DNA of 64,000 nucleotides from positions 19,020,717 through 19,084,716 of the forward strand of contig OY727098.1 in assembly GCA_963402885.1 (NCBI GenBank). The letters run 5' to 3'. Each line of letters opens with the position of its first letter. Position 1 is the first letter of the stretch. Shown here piece by piece: positions 50,601 to 61,879 of this stretch. The position numbers were made by a program, and so were the translations under genes. Source of the stretch: Antedon bifida. Lineage: Eukaryota; Echinodermata; Crinoidea; Comatulida; Antedonidae. Below the pieces are notes generated by a model that was not told the DNA's origin, made no database searches, and worked only from the letters and a program-made list of their open reading frames with translations.

Positions 50601-52191
50601 TTTAATGTCGTCATTAATGTGATACATACATCTTGTGCAGAATGAATTTGAACGTGTGGAACAATCTACAACTTGGCAATTATCAATATCTGTTGTACAA
50701 GCTGGAGAAAAAAATAAACTATTTGTAGATAATCGTATATAACACAACATAACAGTATGTTTAAAATATTAAAAACATGTGAATAACTTTACTGTATTGA
50801 CATGTTGGTCCATGGTATCCCCGTTCGCATTCACAGTGATTAGGCTCGTCACACACTCCATTGATGCAATCAAACTCACATATAGCTAAAATAGAAATTT
50901 AACGTAAAATCTTGTTTATTATATTATTCATTTGTTCATCTGTTTTTAAACCTTCATTCGCGATTGAACTTATATTCTTTAGAAACCTCTGAGTTTGCTT
51001 CTTCTGTAGATTCTATGCATATATAAAGGTACCTGCTTATACTCATCCTGGATGAAAATATCCTATTCCACACTACATGGTACAAACTTAATTCATGCTA
51101 AATCAGTTAATAACTTACGTTTGGTACACTCATTACTACCAGGATATGATGTATACCCACTGCAACATTTATATGTTTTGGTATAAACTGTTCTATACCT
51201 AGTGACCGATCGATATGATGTTCTGTAATTTAAGAAAGAAGTCGACTTTCAGTGGTGAAATAATTTTCTTTTTTTTATTTTAAATTACTATATCAGGCAT
51301 ATTTAAAAATAGGGATTGATTGACTGACATTAAGAATGGGGTGTCATACGCAGCAAAAGTGTACACAGATGCATTGTATATTTCACTTTTACTTGGTACG
51401 GCGCCAAATACAGTTGGTCAACCAATTTCTTTACCGGTGGTACTTCCTACCGCCACGGCTTATTTTAAAGGTCATTGTTCTATCTTTAATATAACACGGG
51501 AGAACCGTCATTGTCAAAAGTATAAAATCTTTTTTTTTATACTGTGATATTAAGGAGTGATCTTCAATAACATTTGAAAGTATAACTTACAGAAAATGGG
51601 TTCTACCACAACGGTCCCACAACAAAAAGCCACAGGTAGTGTATGTTCTATAACTTGTAGAATATGACTGACTGATGCTGTACATTTGTGACATACTTGT
51701 TGAAGTAGTACATACGTTTTGTCTTCGTTTTGTTACAAACACATAAAAAAGTATGTTTATTCATTAGCGTCTTTTCAACGTTAAAAAATGTCAAGAATTT
51801 CCAAAAATAATAACAAAATAAGAAATGTAGGCCTACATTGAAATGCATACAGGATAGGCTAGTTTCTTAGAACGGGATGATTTTATACTAATAGAGTAGA
51901 ATATTTTATTTTAAAAGAAGATTATCAAACGGATTGCTCACTTGCAATACAAAAAAGGAATGTACTCAAAAGATGTTTTAAGTACAAAATAAATTGCTGA
52001 CCACATTGATGCCTGTTTTGTACTCTAGCATGTTATACAGAACATTAAGACATATTGTGTACTTTATTTATTAACACATTAAGCTAAATACTTAAAATTA
52101 TTATTACTAACCCATATGTGTTCAAAGTATGCACATAGTTCCATAAGAATACATTGATAACAACTACAAAAACCAAGTAACGGGGAGCCAT
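44630..52191 (-). CDS. Gene B: EMI-domain transmembrane receptor, 799 aa
   Basis: Fourteen coding exons (minus): 52191-52112, 51722-51591, 51222-51119, 50885-50793, 50701-50570, 47877-47764, 47535-47287, 47143-47017, 46925-46700, 46542-46347, 46015-45834, 45635-45381, 45260-45118, 44996-44630; phases all agree. Same architecture and splice phases as gene A: signal peptide MAPRYLVFVVVINVFLW, EMI domain over exons 2-3, beta-rich modules, TM helix. It carries two extra symmetrical phase-1 exons after the EMI domain. One is an EGF (ICEFDCINGVCDEPNHCECE), the other a Cys-rich module. The tail is short (about 100 aa), with YEDI and YEVA but no tandem repeat. The large intron 47878-50569 holds an inverted tag-3 element and a SINE. 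An engulfment or recognition role is inferred only. Confidence 0.85.
48140..48188. repeat. Perfect 20-bp-stem hairpin in a gene B intron
   Basis: CCAGGGAAGAGTTAAATTAC, 9-nt loop, then its exact complement. Flanking GTTAGGC occurs on both sides in the same orientation. Could be a mini-MITE or a palindromic insertion. Confidence 0.85.
48325..49911 (-). mobile_element. Inverted, uninterrupted tag-3 element
   Basis: Opening hairpin 49881-49901 with CTAGACATG at its minus-strand start. Closing end is the perfect 32-bp palindrome at 48325-48356. It is the single complete copy with no nested insertion whose tail (eight T on plus at 48381-48388, flanked by AATA and CTGTATTATTC) matches the interrupted tails at 19848/21429 and 22957/24546. 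It lies in a gene B intron, antisense to the array copies. Confidence 0.85.
50009..50270 (+). mobile_element. tRNA-derived SINE
   Basis: The head carries Pol III boxes: A-box-like TGGCTTGGTGG (50024-50034) and B box GGGTTCAAGTCCC (50067-50079). A non-tRNA body follows, then a 3' part GATCAGCAATTGCTGGATGG and an A-rich tail. The cloverleaf is not intact, so this is not a tRNA gene. Lies in the large gene B intron. Confidence 0.8.
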
Positions 52192-52487
52192 ACTGTGAAG
52201 TAAGTAAAACGGTTAGGTTAGTTGCAAAATTACTTTCCGAAATGTTATTTCCATCTAAGCTAAATTAGGTAAGATTGCAAAACTAAGTTGTGTTTTGTTT
52301 TAAGTTCAGTGTTAAGTATTATTAATATACTTAATGACATCATTTTTAAAATACTATAAGATAGAAGATAGATAGTATAAGTCTTTCCTGATAGTAATGT
52401 TTCAATCTTACATACAATATTGTTATATTAATAATATGGTTTTTCATAGTGTGGATCTACTGACTCTTGTGATCGATACTTTACTTC

Positions 52488-53274
52488 CTTTCAGAAAGGA
52501 ATAGTTTATTGAAGATGTCCGATACTCTAAGTGTTAATTCGAGTGTTTTAGTTATCAACTGAATTTTATGGTATAGTAATCTAAGTAAACAGAACCGCAG
52601 TATTTTTAGGATTCTAAAATCGGCCATTTGATCCGAAGTTGTTTTGTTTTGATATCAATTCTGTTCTTCAGAAATTAGACACCATTACAGGATTTTCCAT
52701 TTTGAATATAACATATGAATAAATATAATAACTAACGCCCTAAAAAGTGCAGTACTTGACTAAGAAATTCATTTACTTACTCAGTTTATATTTATAATGC
52801 TAACTGACCGATGATTTCCAGAGCAATACCACCACATGCTATAATTTGTATGCAGTCCCTGCAATAAAATACATTTTATTTTGTGAATAGGCTTCGTATA
52901 CTATTACAGAAATAAACGCACAGAATGTTTAAAAATTCAAATTTGAAAACAAAAACAGCATACCAGACTACAAAATGTGACGTAATTTTCGTTATCCGGT
53001 ATAGATTCAAAATATTATCAAGCTATATTTAAATTATAAATAATAGAGAATCTTCTTTGTTAAGAAAGGCACTTTTAAATGAAAAATCATCATTATCAAA
53101 AATATAAACGATTTTAATCAAACAAGACAATACACATACATTCTATCTTGAAATTAACTTACCAAATGAATCTTACTTTAAAAGGAACTGACCAAGCAAA
53201 TACTCGTATTCAGCTGAAAGACAATATGCTAAATAAATATCCTCGGATTTAGAAACTCCTTTCAATGAGGAAAT
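52488..53274 (-). promoter_or_regulatory. Gene B 5' exons and promoter motif
   Basis: Candidate non-coding exon donors on minus at 53163 (ATTTG|GTAAG) and 52781 (CTGA|GTAAGT) echo the two-donor arrangement of gene A. Copies of the TTTCC-N5-GGAAA-like motif lie at about 53260-53274 and, diverged, near 52488. Exon starts are not determinable from sequence alone. Confidence 0.4.
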
Positions 53275-53434
53275 AAAGTCCTTCAATATTGGTAACAAGT
53301 TAATGACAATTTAACTACTTATGTGTCAGGAAGAAGTAAGTACCGTAACATTATTCTGTTTTTATTTCTTATTTACAAGCAACTCAAGTCACAAAAAAAA
53401 CCAAAAAAAATGCATTAGGGTTTGTGAACTTCAG

Positions 53435-54093
53435 TGAGTCCAAAATGCGCAAAATTATTTTTCCTAAATACGTTAACTTGAGGGCGCTAAACTAATAAAT
53501 AAATGCGCGATTCTTTCCAAAATACATCAACTTGAAGAAGCTATTAATTTTCCACAAACATACGTCAATCTGACGGCGCTTTTATTTTTTTTTCCAAAAT
53601 ACGAGAATTGTCCATGACACGTCAATGCAATTTATGATTATATTATGTTTTAGTTCAGTAAGAAAATGGATTACAATTATTACTAAGTCTATGCTTCATT
53701 TATTTTTAATTACGAATGTATTTCGTTTGAAACTATAATGTACTTATTTTACGTGAAGAAACGTCGTGTTATATTAGGATACTATTTGATATACACGATA
53801 TACATATGATACACGTTGAGTTCTGACGATAAAGGCAACATTTGGAAAGGCTCCCTAGAAAATTGTTGACACCCAAACGTTGACGTAATTTGTAAAATTA
53901 ATAACGACCCTACGTTGACTTTTTTTATTTAAAGATCGCGTGTTTTGGAAAAATTTTCGAATTTTTGAAAATTGTTTGCGCCTTCAAGGTAAAGTATTTT
54001 GGTAAATTAATAGCGCTTTCTAGATGAGGTGTTTTGGATTAGTTTAGCGCCCTCAAGTTGACGTATTTTAAGAATTCTGCGTATTTTGGACTG
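53435..54093. mobile_element. Foldback (long-TIR) element
   Basis: The left arm AGTCCAAAATGCGC...GAGGGCGCTAAACTAAT (53435-53495) is matched by an inverted right arm ATTAGTTTAGCGCCCTCAAG...TATTTTGGACT (54037-54093), with some divergence. More loosely matching CAACTTGA/GCGC phrases continue inward from both arms. Non-coding. Confidence 0.75.
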
Positions 54094-54309
54094 ACGCGAG
54101 TATTACGTGTAGTCATGAAGAAATAACAGTAATACAGTAAGTTAACTAAATTATTTCTCCATGGTGTAGTAGACGAACGACGTTATATCATACGTTATAT
54201 TATAGCACTGCACAAGTTTACCAAAATCACTGCGACTGCAGATGATCTCGTGATGAAAATGTAGTAAATAGCATTTCAGTTGTAAAATTATATAGTACAA
54301 ACTGGGAAT

Positions 54310-54720
54310 TATTGTACGATACGATACAATACGATAAAACTTTATTGTCACAACGGCAAAAATTACAGCTATGAGATATGGGTCTATAAGTACACTCGAG
54401 TAAAATAAATATAACATAAATTAAAGACTAAATCAATAATAAACAAGGAAATATAACAGAAACATGATTAATTATCGGACTAGCGTTTGAAATCTCTATT
54501 ATACAACCTGATAGCTGATGGAATATATGTGTTTATAAATCTATTTGTTTTGACTTTGGGGTGGAGTAAGGGTATCAAAGACAGGGTGAGTGACATCAGA
54601 CATAATACAATTAAGTTTTTCATTACATAAGTGTTCTAACAATTTAACATCGGTGCCTATAATCTTACCCGCTTGCTTAATATTCGAATTTAATTTTTCC
54701 TACTATTTAAGTTCAGTTCA
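54310..54720 (-). repeat. Possible LINE 3' end
   Basis: On minus the segment ends TGTGACAATAAAGTTTTATCG followed by short (GTATC)n units, like the 3' ends of L2/CR1-type LINEs. The preceding 400 bp include CTATCAGGTTGTATAATAG-like text I associate with such repeats. No RT domain here. Confidence 0.35.
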
Positions 54721-55364
54721 TTTAACCATATAATGATACAAAGTGAAAGAGCAGATTGTACAACAGAAACGTAAAACTAATGTAAAATATTGGACTTAAC
54801 ATTACATTTTCTCATTCTACGTAGAAAGTACATTCTTTTATTTGACATTTAATATAAACTATTAGTCCTACAGAAGTAATGCCTAGATATTCTATTAAAA
54901 AATAATGTTGTTATAATAAACTTGTATCCAAATTGAAATCTGATTTAATATGTACTGTCGAATAGTTTCGGTAAATTTGAATAAATGATTAATTAGAAAC
55001 ACTCGTGAGTTTCGATATAAAAAAAATTACAATTATTGGTTATTAAGTCGAAAGAGGTTCAGAAAGTAACAACTAATGAGAAAGTTTAATGAGAATATGG
55101 AGCTTTCGATTTGCGACGAATTGATATGCCGTCGGTCGTCGCCTGTACATAAACCTCCAAAACTGTGTCAAGGTATTAGAGCGAGGAAGCTTCCCCGCAT
55201 GCGCACAATGAATTAATAGGTCGAGATCGTCGCAAATAGTAGCTGCCCTTAAATGGTTAAACTAATGTAATAGGTATTAGTCTTATCTATCGGGGTCATG
55301 ATGGTATCGATAATTGTAAGCCTACAACTGGTATTTTGGTATTCAATTAAGTGAAGAAAACATA
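54721..55364 (+). promoter_or_regulatory. Upstream region of the lectin receptor
   Basis: No coding exon seen. CCGCATGCGCAC at 55195-55206, about 160 bp before the start codon, is a good NRF1-type palindrome. Confidence 0.35.
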
Positions 55365-57993
55365 ATGTTCCTTACAACAAATAGTTATGTAATGTTAATT
55401 GCTGTGCTGCTGCTGAACACTAATCAATCAAGGTAACAGAAGCATTATTGTTTGTTTGTTTGTTTGTTGTTATTTTGGTAATACACATCAAATATAGCAA
55501 ACTAAATCCGTATACTTGTTTTCGGTGTGGTCCTTCTGGTGGTGAATTGGGCAGTACACCTGGAGACAATCCCCATCTTTTTTCGAAGAGTATACTGCGT
55601 TCTGCGTTCATGTTGCACATGTGACCAACGGCCCCGGCTTAACGTCTCATCCGAAAGACGGTGCGCTATCTACATGTAGACCTATTCTAACTCGCAAGTT
55701 GGCACAAACGGAGAGCGGCAGTGGGATTTGAACCGTGGACCAAAGGAAACCTATGGCATGTCACGGTTCAGTGACTATCACCAGTTGCTAAATTTAAACA
55801 ATAAATTAAATAATGTTAATTTTTCATCTATTTTAATTACAGTGGATTTTCCTGTATGACAGCAGACAACTGTTACCTCATCCTACATCAGGATGGAAAA
55901 TACGTTTATAAAGAGTTTACTGAATCTGACGATGATTGTTCAGGTAATTTACCGTACTAATCTTCCCCACCCACCATTGTCACAATCATAATCGCCATCA
56001 TCATAAATTATCACCATCAACCACCAATTTATCTTTATATCATCTCCTCATCATCATCAATCATCATTGTCGTGATCATTCTAAATATTATTTCATTCTC
56101 TCTTCCCACCAAATCACCATCAATTAATATCAGCCACAGCATCAACATCTTCTTCTTTACTCATTCAAAATCATAATTATCATGTTATCAATCATACGCC
56201 TATACCTCACTTTAATATTAATCAGTATCATCAAAAATTAGTTAATTTCTAGTATATCACCATAGTTTCCTAATGCCTGTAAATTCAATATTATAGGCTT
56301 ACATTTATCAACATTTCCTTTCACATTTAGGCGCATGCTATTTATTTTCTTTAAAAACCGAAAAAGAAGAATCGTGTCTTCAGACTGATAAAGAATGCGC
56401 CCTCCGAGGAGGGAAGATCGCTTCTATAGACGGTGACAATTACAATGGAATAAAGAACATGGTGTTAACCATATTAATATTTCAATCAACGAGCACGTTT
56501 AATGCTATTATGGGCGGACAGGAAGAGGAGCAGTGCATTAATGTATCAATACAAGATGGCTATATATGGAATGAAGCTACTGTAACGAAAATTGGTGAGC
56601 ATGATGAATACTCTGTTAATTCCTTCCTGTGTGAACAAGGTGAGAATTAAATAGCATTAGTTTAAGATGTTTAGGATCGGTGATGAATTAAATAGTACTA
56701 AGAAAGTTTAGTAAACTTAATTCAGTATAGTGGTAGAATAAATACTCCACTGAATTAAACATTGACAATATTATTTTTTTTAATTAAGACTTCCATTGAT
56801 TTGATGAAAAAAAAAGTATTGTTATCAAAGACGGCATAAATGGTTATCCTATAGTTCTAGAATAAAATCATGTTGCAGTTTAATCTTCAATATTGAGAAC
56901 TGTATGTTATAGAGGCCTATTGTAATAATGTTTTCTATTCAATATATATTAAACAAAACGACAGGTGACATGAGAAAGAAAACCGCACCAAAAAGGCCTT
57001 TGTGAACTTACAGTAGGCCTAAAGTATAAATATAAATGCGCCAGGAGATAATGTTTTGCCCTCTCTGACTCTGATCTGAATCTGATGGATTCATTCATTA
57101 ATTCATGCTCTGACGTATTGCTCTCAATTATGCAGGCCTATTATTAACAAATTGTGTCAGCATAGGGTAAAGGTATCACCAATATTGGTTTATATTAATA
57201 TAAGTGCTGTTTCTTTAGTTATCGACGGACCACCTACAACAGCGCTGCCATCATCAACAACTTTAGAGAAAAACCAAGAGGACAGTGAAGTGGAGAAGAT
57301 AAGCACTTCAACAGTTATCATTATCGTCGTAGCAGTAATCATTATTTTAGCATTGACCATCATGTTTGCTGCCTTTTTATTTAAAAACAAAAATAAGCAG
57401 ACAAAAAGGTAATGCAGTATATTTAAACCTAAAAAACATAGAGCTAACTTATTGATCTGTGATTTGATAAGTACTGTACTGTATAATCGTGAATGATGAT
57501 ATACACGCTCGACGTTTCACTGGTTAAATTATCCATTTCTTTTTCTTTTTTGTTGGTAAAGGGCACGAGCACAGATAGCGACCGTTAGAACCAGCTGTAA
57601 GTAAAATGTTTTTCTACACGTTTTATTTTGTATTTGCCCCAAGTCTCGCATCACATGCAAAATACATCCTCATAGCCTATAAATATCATATTAAATCAAG
57701 AACTGCTGCACTACATTTTTGTTACCAGCAAGTGGGTTTGACTGAAAATTAAAATCGATGTCGCCTCGTAGTTTTTAATTGTGTTAATCTCTATAGGTCA
57801 TTTGACTCCCAATGTTTTTAACGAACCAAGCAAATCAAACGATGACTATTACAGCACAATAAATGTCGCCTATAGTAAAACGATAGAACCTGAATGTGTG
57901 ACGTCACATGATAATCATAGCAGAAGGCATGTCGAGCTAAATGTTGAAGTTATGGGTGATCAGACATATGACCGTCGTATTATTAATGGATAA
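55365..57993 (+). CDS. C-type-lectin-like type I membrane receptor, about 230 aa
   Basis: Six exons: 55365-55432, 55843-55943, 56331-56639, 57219-57408, 57562-57596, 57797-57993; all phases agree, TAA stop, AATAAA at 58387. Signal peptide MFLTTNSYVMLIAVLLLNTN. Two cysteines in exon 2 precede a CTLD in exon 3. The CTLD has a CYLFS start, CALRGGKIASI in the GG.LASI position, IMGG, W, and the terminal NSFLCE. The WND and EPN/QPD calcium-sugar motifs are not evident, so sugar binding is doubtful. A Thr/Ser/Pro stalk leads to one TM helix (STVIIIVVAVIIILALTIMF). A basic stop-transfer and a short tail with YYSTI and other tyrosines follow. It lies antisense between EMI genes B and C. Confidence 0.85.
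55490..55755. repeat. Dispersed repeat with a tRNA-like B box
   Basis: Within lectin intron 1. Contains GTCTCATCCGAAAGACG and, on minus, GGTCCACGGTTCAAATCC, a good Pol III B-box match (55721-55745). Resembles interspersed repeats of marine invertebrates. No A box positioned with confidence. Confidence 0.45.
55970..56160. repeat. ATC/CAT-rich simple sequence
   Basis: Low-complexity ATCATCACCATC-type sequence in lectin intron 2. Confidence 0.7.
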
Positions 57994-58399
57994 TCAACAT
58001 ACTCATAAAATACCTATTTTGTCTTCTTTATACCGGTGTGTAAAATTGTAAAATCAAGGTACATGCATGGTAAACTTACAGACTCGTATCAGATGACTGT
58101 CAATAGTCAGTTATGATCTACAATGAGACATCTGCATAATCTGGAAAGTTCATAATGATATACAAATAGTTTCTTTTTACTGCCAAGAATCTTGATAGCC
58201 TATCTCCTCCTGTAAAAATAGATTGTATAGGAGAAATGTGTAGCTGAGTTAATTCAGAATAGACAACTTTTGATTATTAAGAAGCAGCTGCAGACATATT
58301 TTTAGCTTACTTGATAAACTTGCCCCATTAGTTTCATATTTCTTGTTTCAATGTATGTAGATTTAACGAAAGATTAAGAATAATGAAATAAAAGATTCG

Positions 58400-58712
58400 C
58401 CTATAATGTGTTTTGATGTTCTTTTGTCTATTTATAAATACTTGAAAATACTTGTTTTAACCAATTTGTCGGTAAGACTCTCTACTATTCTATTTTTTTT
58501 AGATAGACCTATACGGATATTTTTGTAAACATAAACAACTTTATCATTTTGTCTTAGGCCAAATGTGTTTTTTGAAGTTATTTTGACTATTTATAAATAC
58601 TTAAAAGTATTTGCTTTAATCAATTTGATGGTAGGCCTAGATACTACTTTTTTTAAAGTAGCCCTATACGGACATTTTGTTAACATAAAAAAATCTGTAT
58701 CATTTTGTCCGT
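58400..58712. repeat. Diverged two-copy tandem repeat, about 157-bp period
   Basis: TGTTTTTTGAAGTTATTTTGACTATTTATAAATACTT-like text at 58407 recurs at 58565, each copy running on to CCTATACGGA(T/C)ATTTT and TATCATTTTGTC. Downstream of the lectin gene. Confidence 0.8.
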
Positions 58713-59271
58713 ATTTGAACTTGATCAAAACGAAAAAGAAAACAAAACTAATAAAAGTAATACAATTAGAAAGAGAAAGTTTCAAGTGAAAATTGACCTA
58801 TTATGTATTGGCATTTCTGATGAAAACCATCATTAATCACCAAGTAACGTCATCTTTTCAAATCCCGTATACTAATAAAACAAAACGAAAAACGTTTTTT
58901 TTAGGAGGCCTACAGAATAAACAATGGCAGGTAGACTGGACAGTTTTTGGACACATTACACGTCTTTCTTGTTATTAACTAATATGCAAACAATATGATA
59001 TAACACGCGATAACCGTCATTGTCAAAAGTAAAAAAAATTTTTTTTTAAATTCAAGTGTGATATGAAGTGATCTTCAATAACATTTGAAAGTATAACTTA
59101 ACGATAGTAGGTTTTACCACAACGGTCCCAAAAAAAGTAGGTAGTGTATGTACTATAACTTGTAGCATATGACTGGCTGATGCTGTACCTTTGTGTATAC
59201 TTGTTGAAGTAGTACATACGTTTTGTCTTCGTTTTGTTACAAACACATACAAAAGTATGTTTATTTATTAG

Positions 59272-59740
59272 CAAATATCCCATTAACAAACATTGTAAAT
59301 GCTTCCTTTAGGCAATCTTGTTTACCTCGGCAATGTAAAGACGCCATAGTGTGTCATATTCCAAAAGAGCCGATTAAGCACGATAAACTAAGACCAGTTT
59401 CTTTGACTTCACAATTTGCCAAATTAGCTGAAGGAATTGTATACAACCTCTTGTTAAACGATGTTGGACCGAATATGGACACTAGCCAGTATGGGTGTAT
59501 GAAAGGATGCTCTACATCCCATTACCTGATTGACATGCTCAACCTTCTTTATAAAGGAACTGACAAACCGCGCAAAACAGGACGCTCGGTTATAACAGAT
59601 TTCGCTAAAGCATTTGATGGCGTTGACCATACAGTTGCAGCAAGTAATCTCATTGCACTAGGTGCCAAATCCTGGATTGTTGATTGAATATGTAACTTTT
59701 TCTCTGGAAGGCGCCAAAGAGTCAAGTACCAATCGTTGAA
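59272..59740 (+). pseudogene. Non-LTR retrotransposon RT fragment
   Basis: An open frame encodes reverse-transcriptase motifs: KLRPVSLTSQFAKLAEGIV, a QYG..KG.ST..L segment, and motif A as DFAKAFDGVDH. The frame ends at TGA (59685-59687), where related RTs have Trp. Beyond it the same frame continues ICNFFSGRRQRVKYQS before homology fades. Palm motif YADD and the endonuclease are absent. A dead LINE fragment lying inside the EMI relic. Confidence 0.88.
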
Positions 59741-59945
59741 TTATGAGATATGTTTTGATCGAAAACTTTGACTGGAAGTCAAAGTTATTTTTTGAACAAA
59801 AAAACGTCTGTATTTCAGTTAAATGATTTGTTTTTCGACTAATTTTTGATGAAAGTTAATAACTATTATGATACTCCAAAATGACCCACTTTTTTTGAAA
59901 TCTTTTTTTTTTAATGTGTCAAAGGGACAATACATCTTTAACCTA
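59741..59945. repeat. Partial MITE related to 60577-60866
   Basis: Ends GGGACAATACATCTTTAACCTATG, the inverted counterpart of the left flank and end of the element at 60577. The left terminus is not recognisable. Confidence 0.5.
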
Positions 59946-60576
59946 TGTATTAATTTTTAACTTATTTGTATAAGCATCCGGAAAAAATGTAGAATATTTT
60001 TTCAACAGTGACAATAAAAATACATTTTATCTTGTAAATAGGCTTCGTATACTATTACAGAAATAAACGCACAGAAAGTTCAAAAATTCAAATTTGAAAA
60101 CAAAATAGCATAATACCAGACTACAAAATATGACGTAATTTTCGGTATCCGGTATAGATTCAAAATATTATCAAGCTATATTTAAATTATTAATAATAGA
60201 GAATATTCTTTGTACAAGAAAGGAACTTTTAAATGAAAAATCATCATTATCAAAAATATACGTGTTTGGTCAAAGGCCAAAATGCCAAGGGGAAGGGGCG
60301 CTCACAATTAATAATAATAATAATTCAACATTTATTAGTTTTAATTACAACATTCGACATAGTAAATTTAATTTGTTGTAATATTAATTAATACAAACCG
60401 TTAAAAACAATTTGTCAGTAGTAACGTTTATTTGTATTTGTGTTTATTTATATAACAGTGTGCCCACACTCACAGTAAGACGTTTGCTCTTAAAATGGCC
60501 ACCGAAAATGTAGGATCGCTATAACTTAGTAATTGCAATCCTTTTCATATCTACTATAGACCTAGGTGTTAAAGAT

Positions 60577-60866
60577 GTATTGTCCCCCTTAAAAAATAAC
60601 TTTTACTTCAAATTTTTAATATGCTATTTTATTGTAACATAATAGTTATCTACTTTTACCAAAAATTGGATTTAAAAACATGTATTTACCTTAAAAAACT
60701 ATAATTTAAAGAAAAAATGGTCTAATTGTCTGCCAGCCAATGGTTTTTGGTTGAATTTAACCAGGCATTTATTTTAGCAATTTATACTTGAAAACATTTT
60801 TTTCTACGAAAGTGATTAAAATAACATATTTAAATCTTCATTTTTCATGTTTTTGGGGGACAATAC
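60577..60866. mobile_element. MITE with 12-bp GTATTGTCCCCC TIRs
   Basis: Perfect terminal inverted repeats GTATTGTCCCCC / GGGGGACAATAC enclose 290 AT-rich base pairs with no ORF. Confidence 0.75.
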
Positions 60867-61879
60867 AGTTTTACCAAGGTATGGTGACTGAATTTGCTAT
60901 GATGTCATCTACAACTATTTAAGCAAATGTATTACAAAAGGGAATAAACTTGGAAGAAAGATTGGAATGTTCCATTCAACGTCAAATAACCCGTTTTAAT
61001 AAACGTCTATTCTACTTTTGTTTGTCGTTCCACATCATATAAAAACAATTATTGTAGAAGGAGATAGGTAAATACGAAGCATCCTCGTATTATTTATGTG
61101 AGGGTATGTTTTTAGCATTAGCAACCATTAGACAGTATGAAACACCTTATTTTGAGCAAATCGTTTAACCTAAATTCTTTTAAAACTTTAATAACTAATT
61201 ATCTAACCAGGCCTATACCTAAATAGTAAACTAAACAGGGTTACAATTACGTAGTTAAAATCAGTATCGAAAGTATGTACCAACTTTATATACCATCGAA
61301 TAAAGATTCTAGAAGTGATTTACCGAATGTTGTCCTCTGTAAATGTATATATAGATAATTATTCTGGATTCCAGTCGGAGTTTTTTTTTAATATTAGTAA
61401 AAAGATAAATATTTTGGCACATTTGATGTTTCATACGTATACTACTTGAGCTTAGACAAAAATCGAAATAAAAACAAATAAATACAAAAAAGACAATGAA
61501 TACAGACTTTGGGCAAGTCTAGTAGATAATGTGTGATAAATGATAATAATAACTGTTCAATTACTATCCTTATTTTGAAAAATGCAGTTGACATATTCAT
61601 AAAAACTAAATAGCACTGATATTATATTTTTATAATTAACATTATTAAATGAATGTGTGCGTATTATCTAAACCTGTGTTATTGTAATTATTATTCACAA
61701 ACAATGCATTCAGTGCAATTTCTACAAGATACAAGAAAATTTATTCGTCTTCGTAAAAAAAATTTCGGTTGTCAGCAAATCCGATTAAAAAGATACATTA
61801 TACATAAACGGACTAAAAATATCGAAAAAGTGTAAAAGTATAAACAGTAACATTCAAAATCTTGTTATCAGGTTGCTCT
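60867..61879. other. No gene recognised; 3' side of gene C
   Basis: AT-rich. TTTATT at about 61740 could be the minus-strand AATAAA of the EMI-EGF gene. Confidence 0.4.

Larger units (their letters stand above)
58990..60262 (-). pseudogene. Broken duplicate of the EMI receptor 5' region
   Basis: 58990-59271 matches 51490-51760 of gene B across the exon 2 flanks and exon 2. The exon 2 copy (EMI N-half) has deletions that destroy the frame and a lost donor. 60015-60262 matches the gene B upstream region 52867-53105. The part that should hold exon 1 is replaced by the LINE fragment and other repeat sequence. It is a non-functional relic of an additional family member. Confidence 0.85.

Noticed and set aside
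59272..59687. Active retrotransposon gene
   Set aside because: Only a central RT fragment is present, with an in-frame TGA and no endonuclease or catalytic YADD region.
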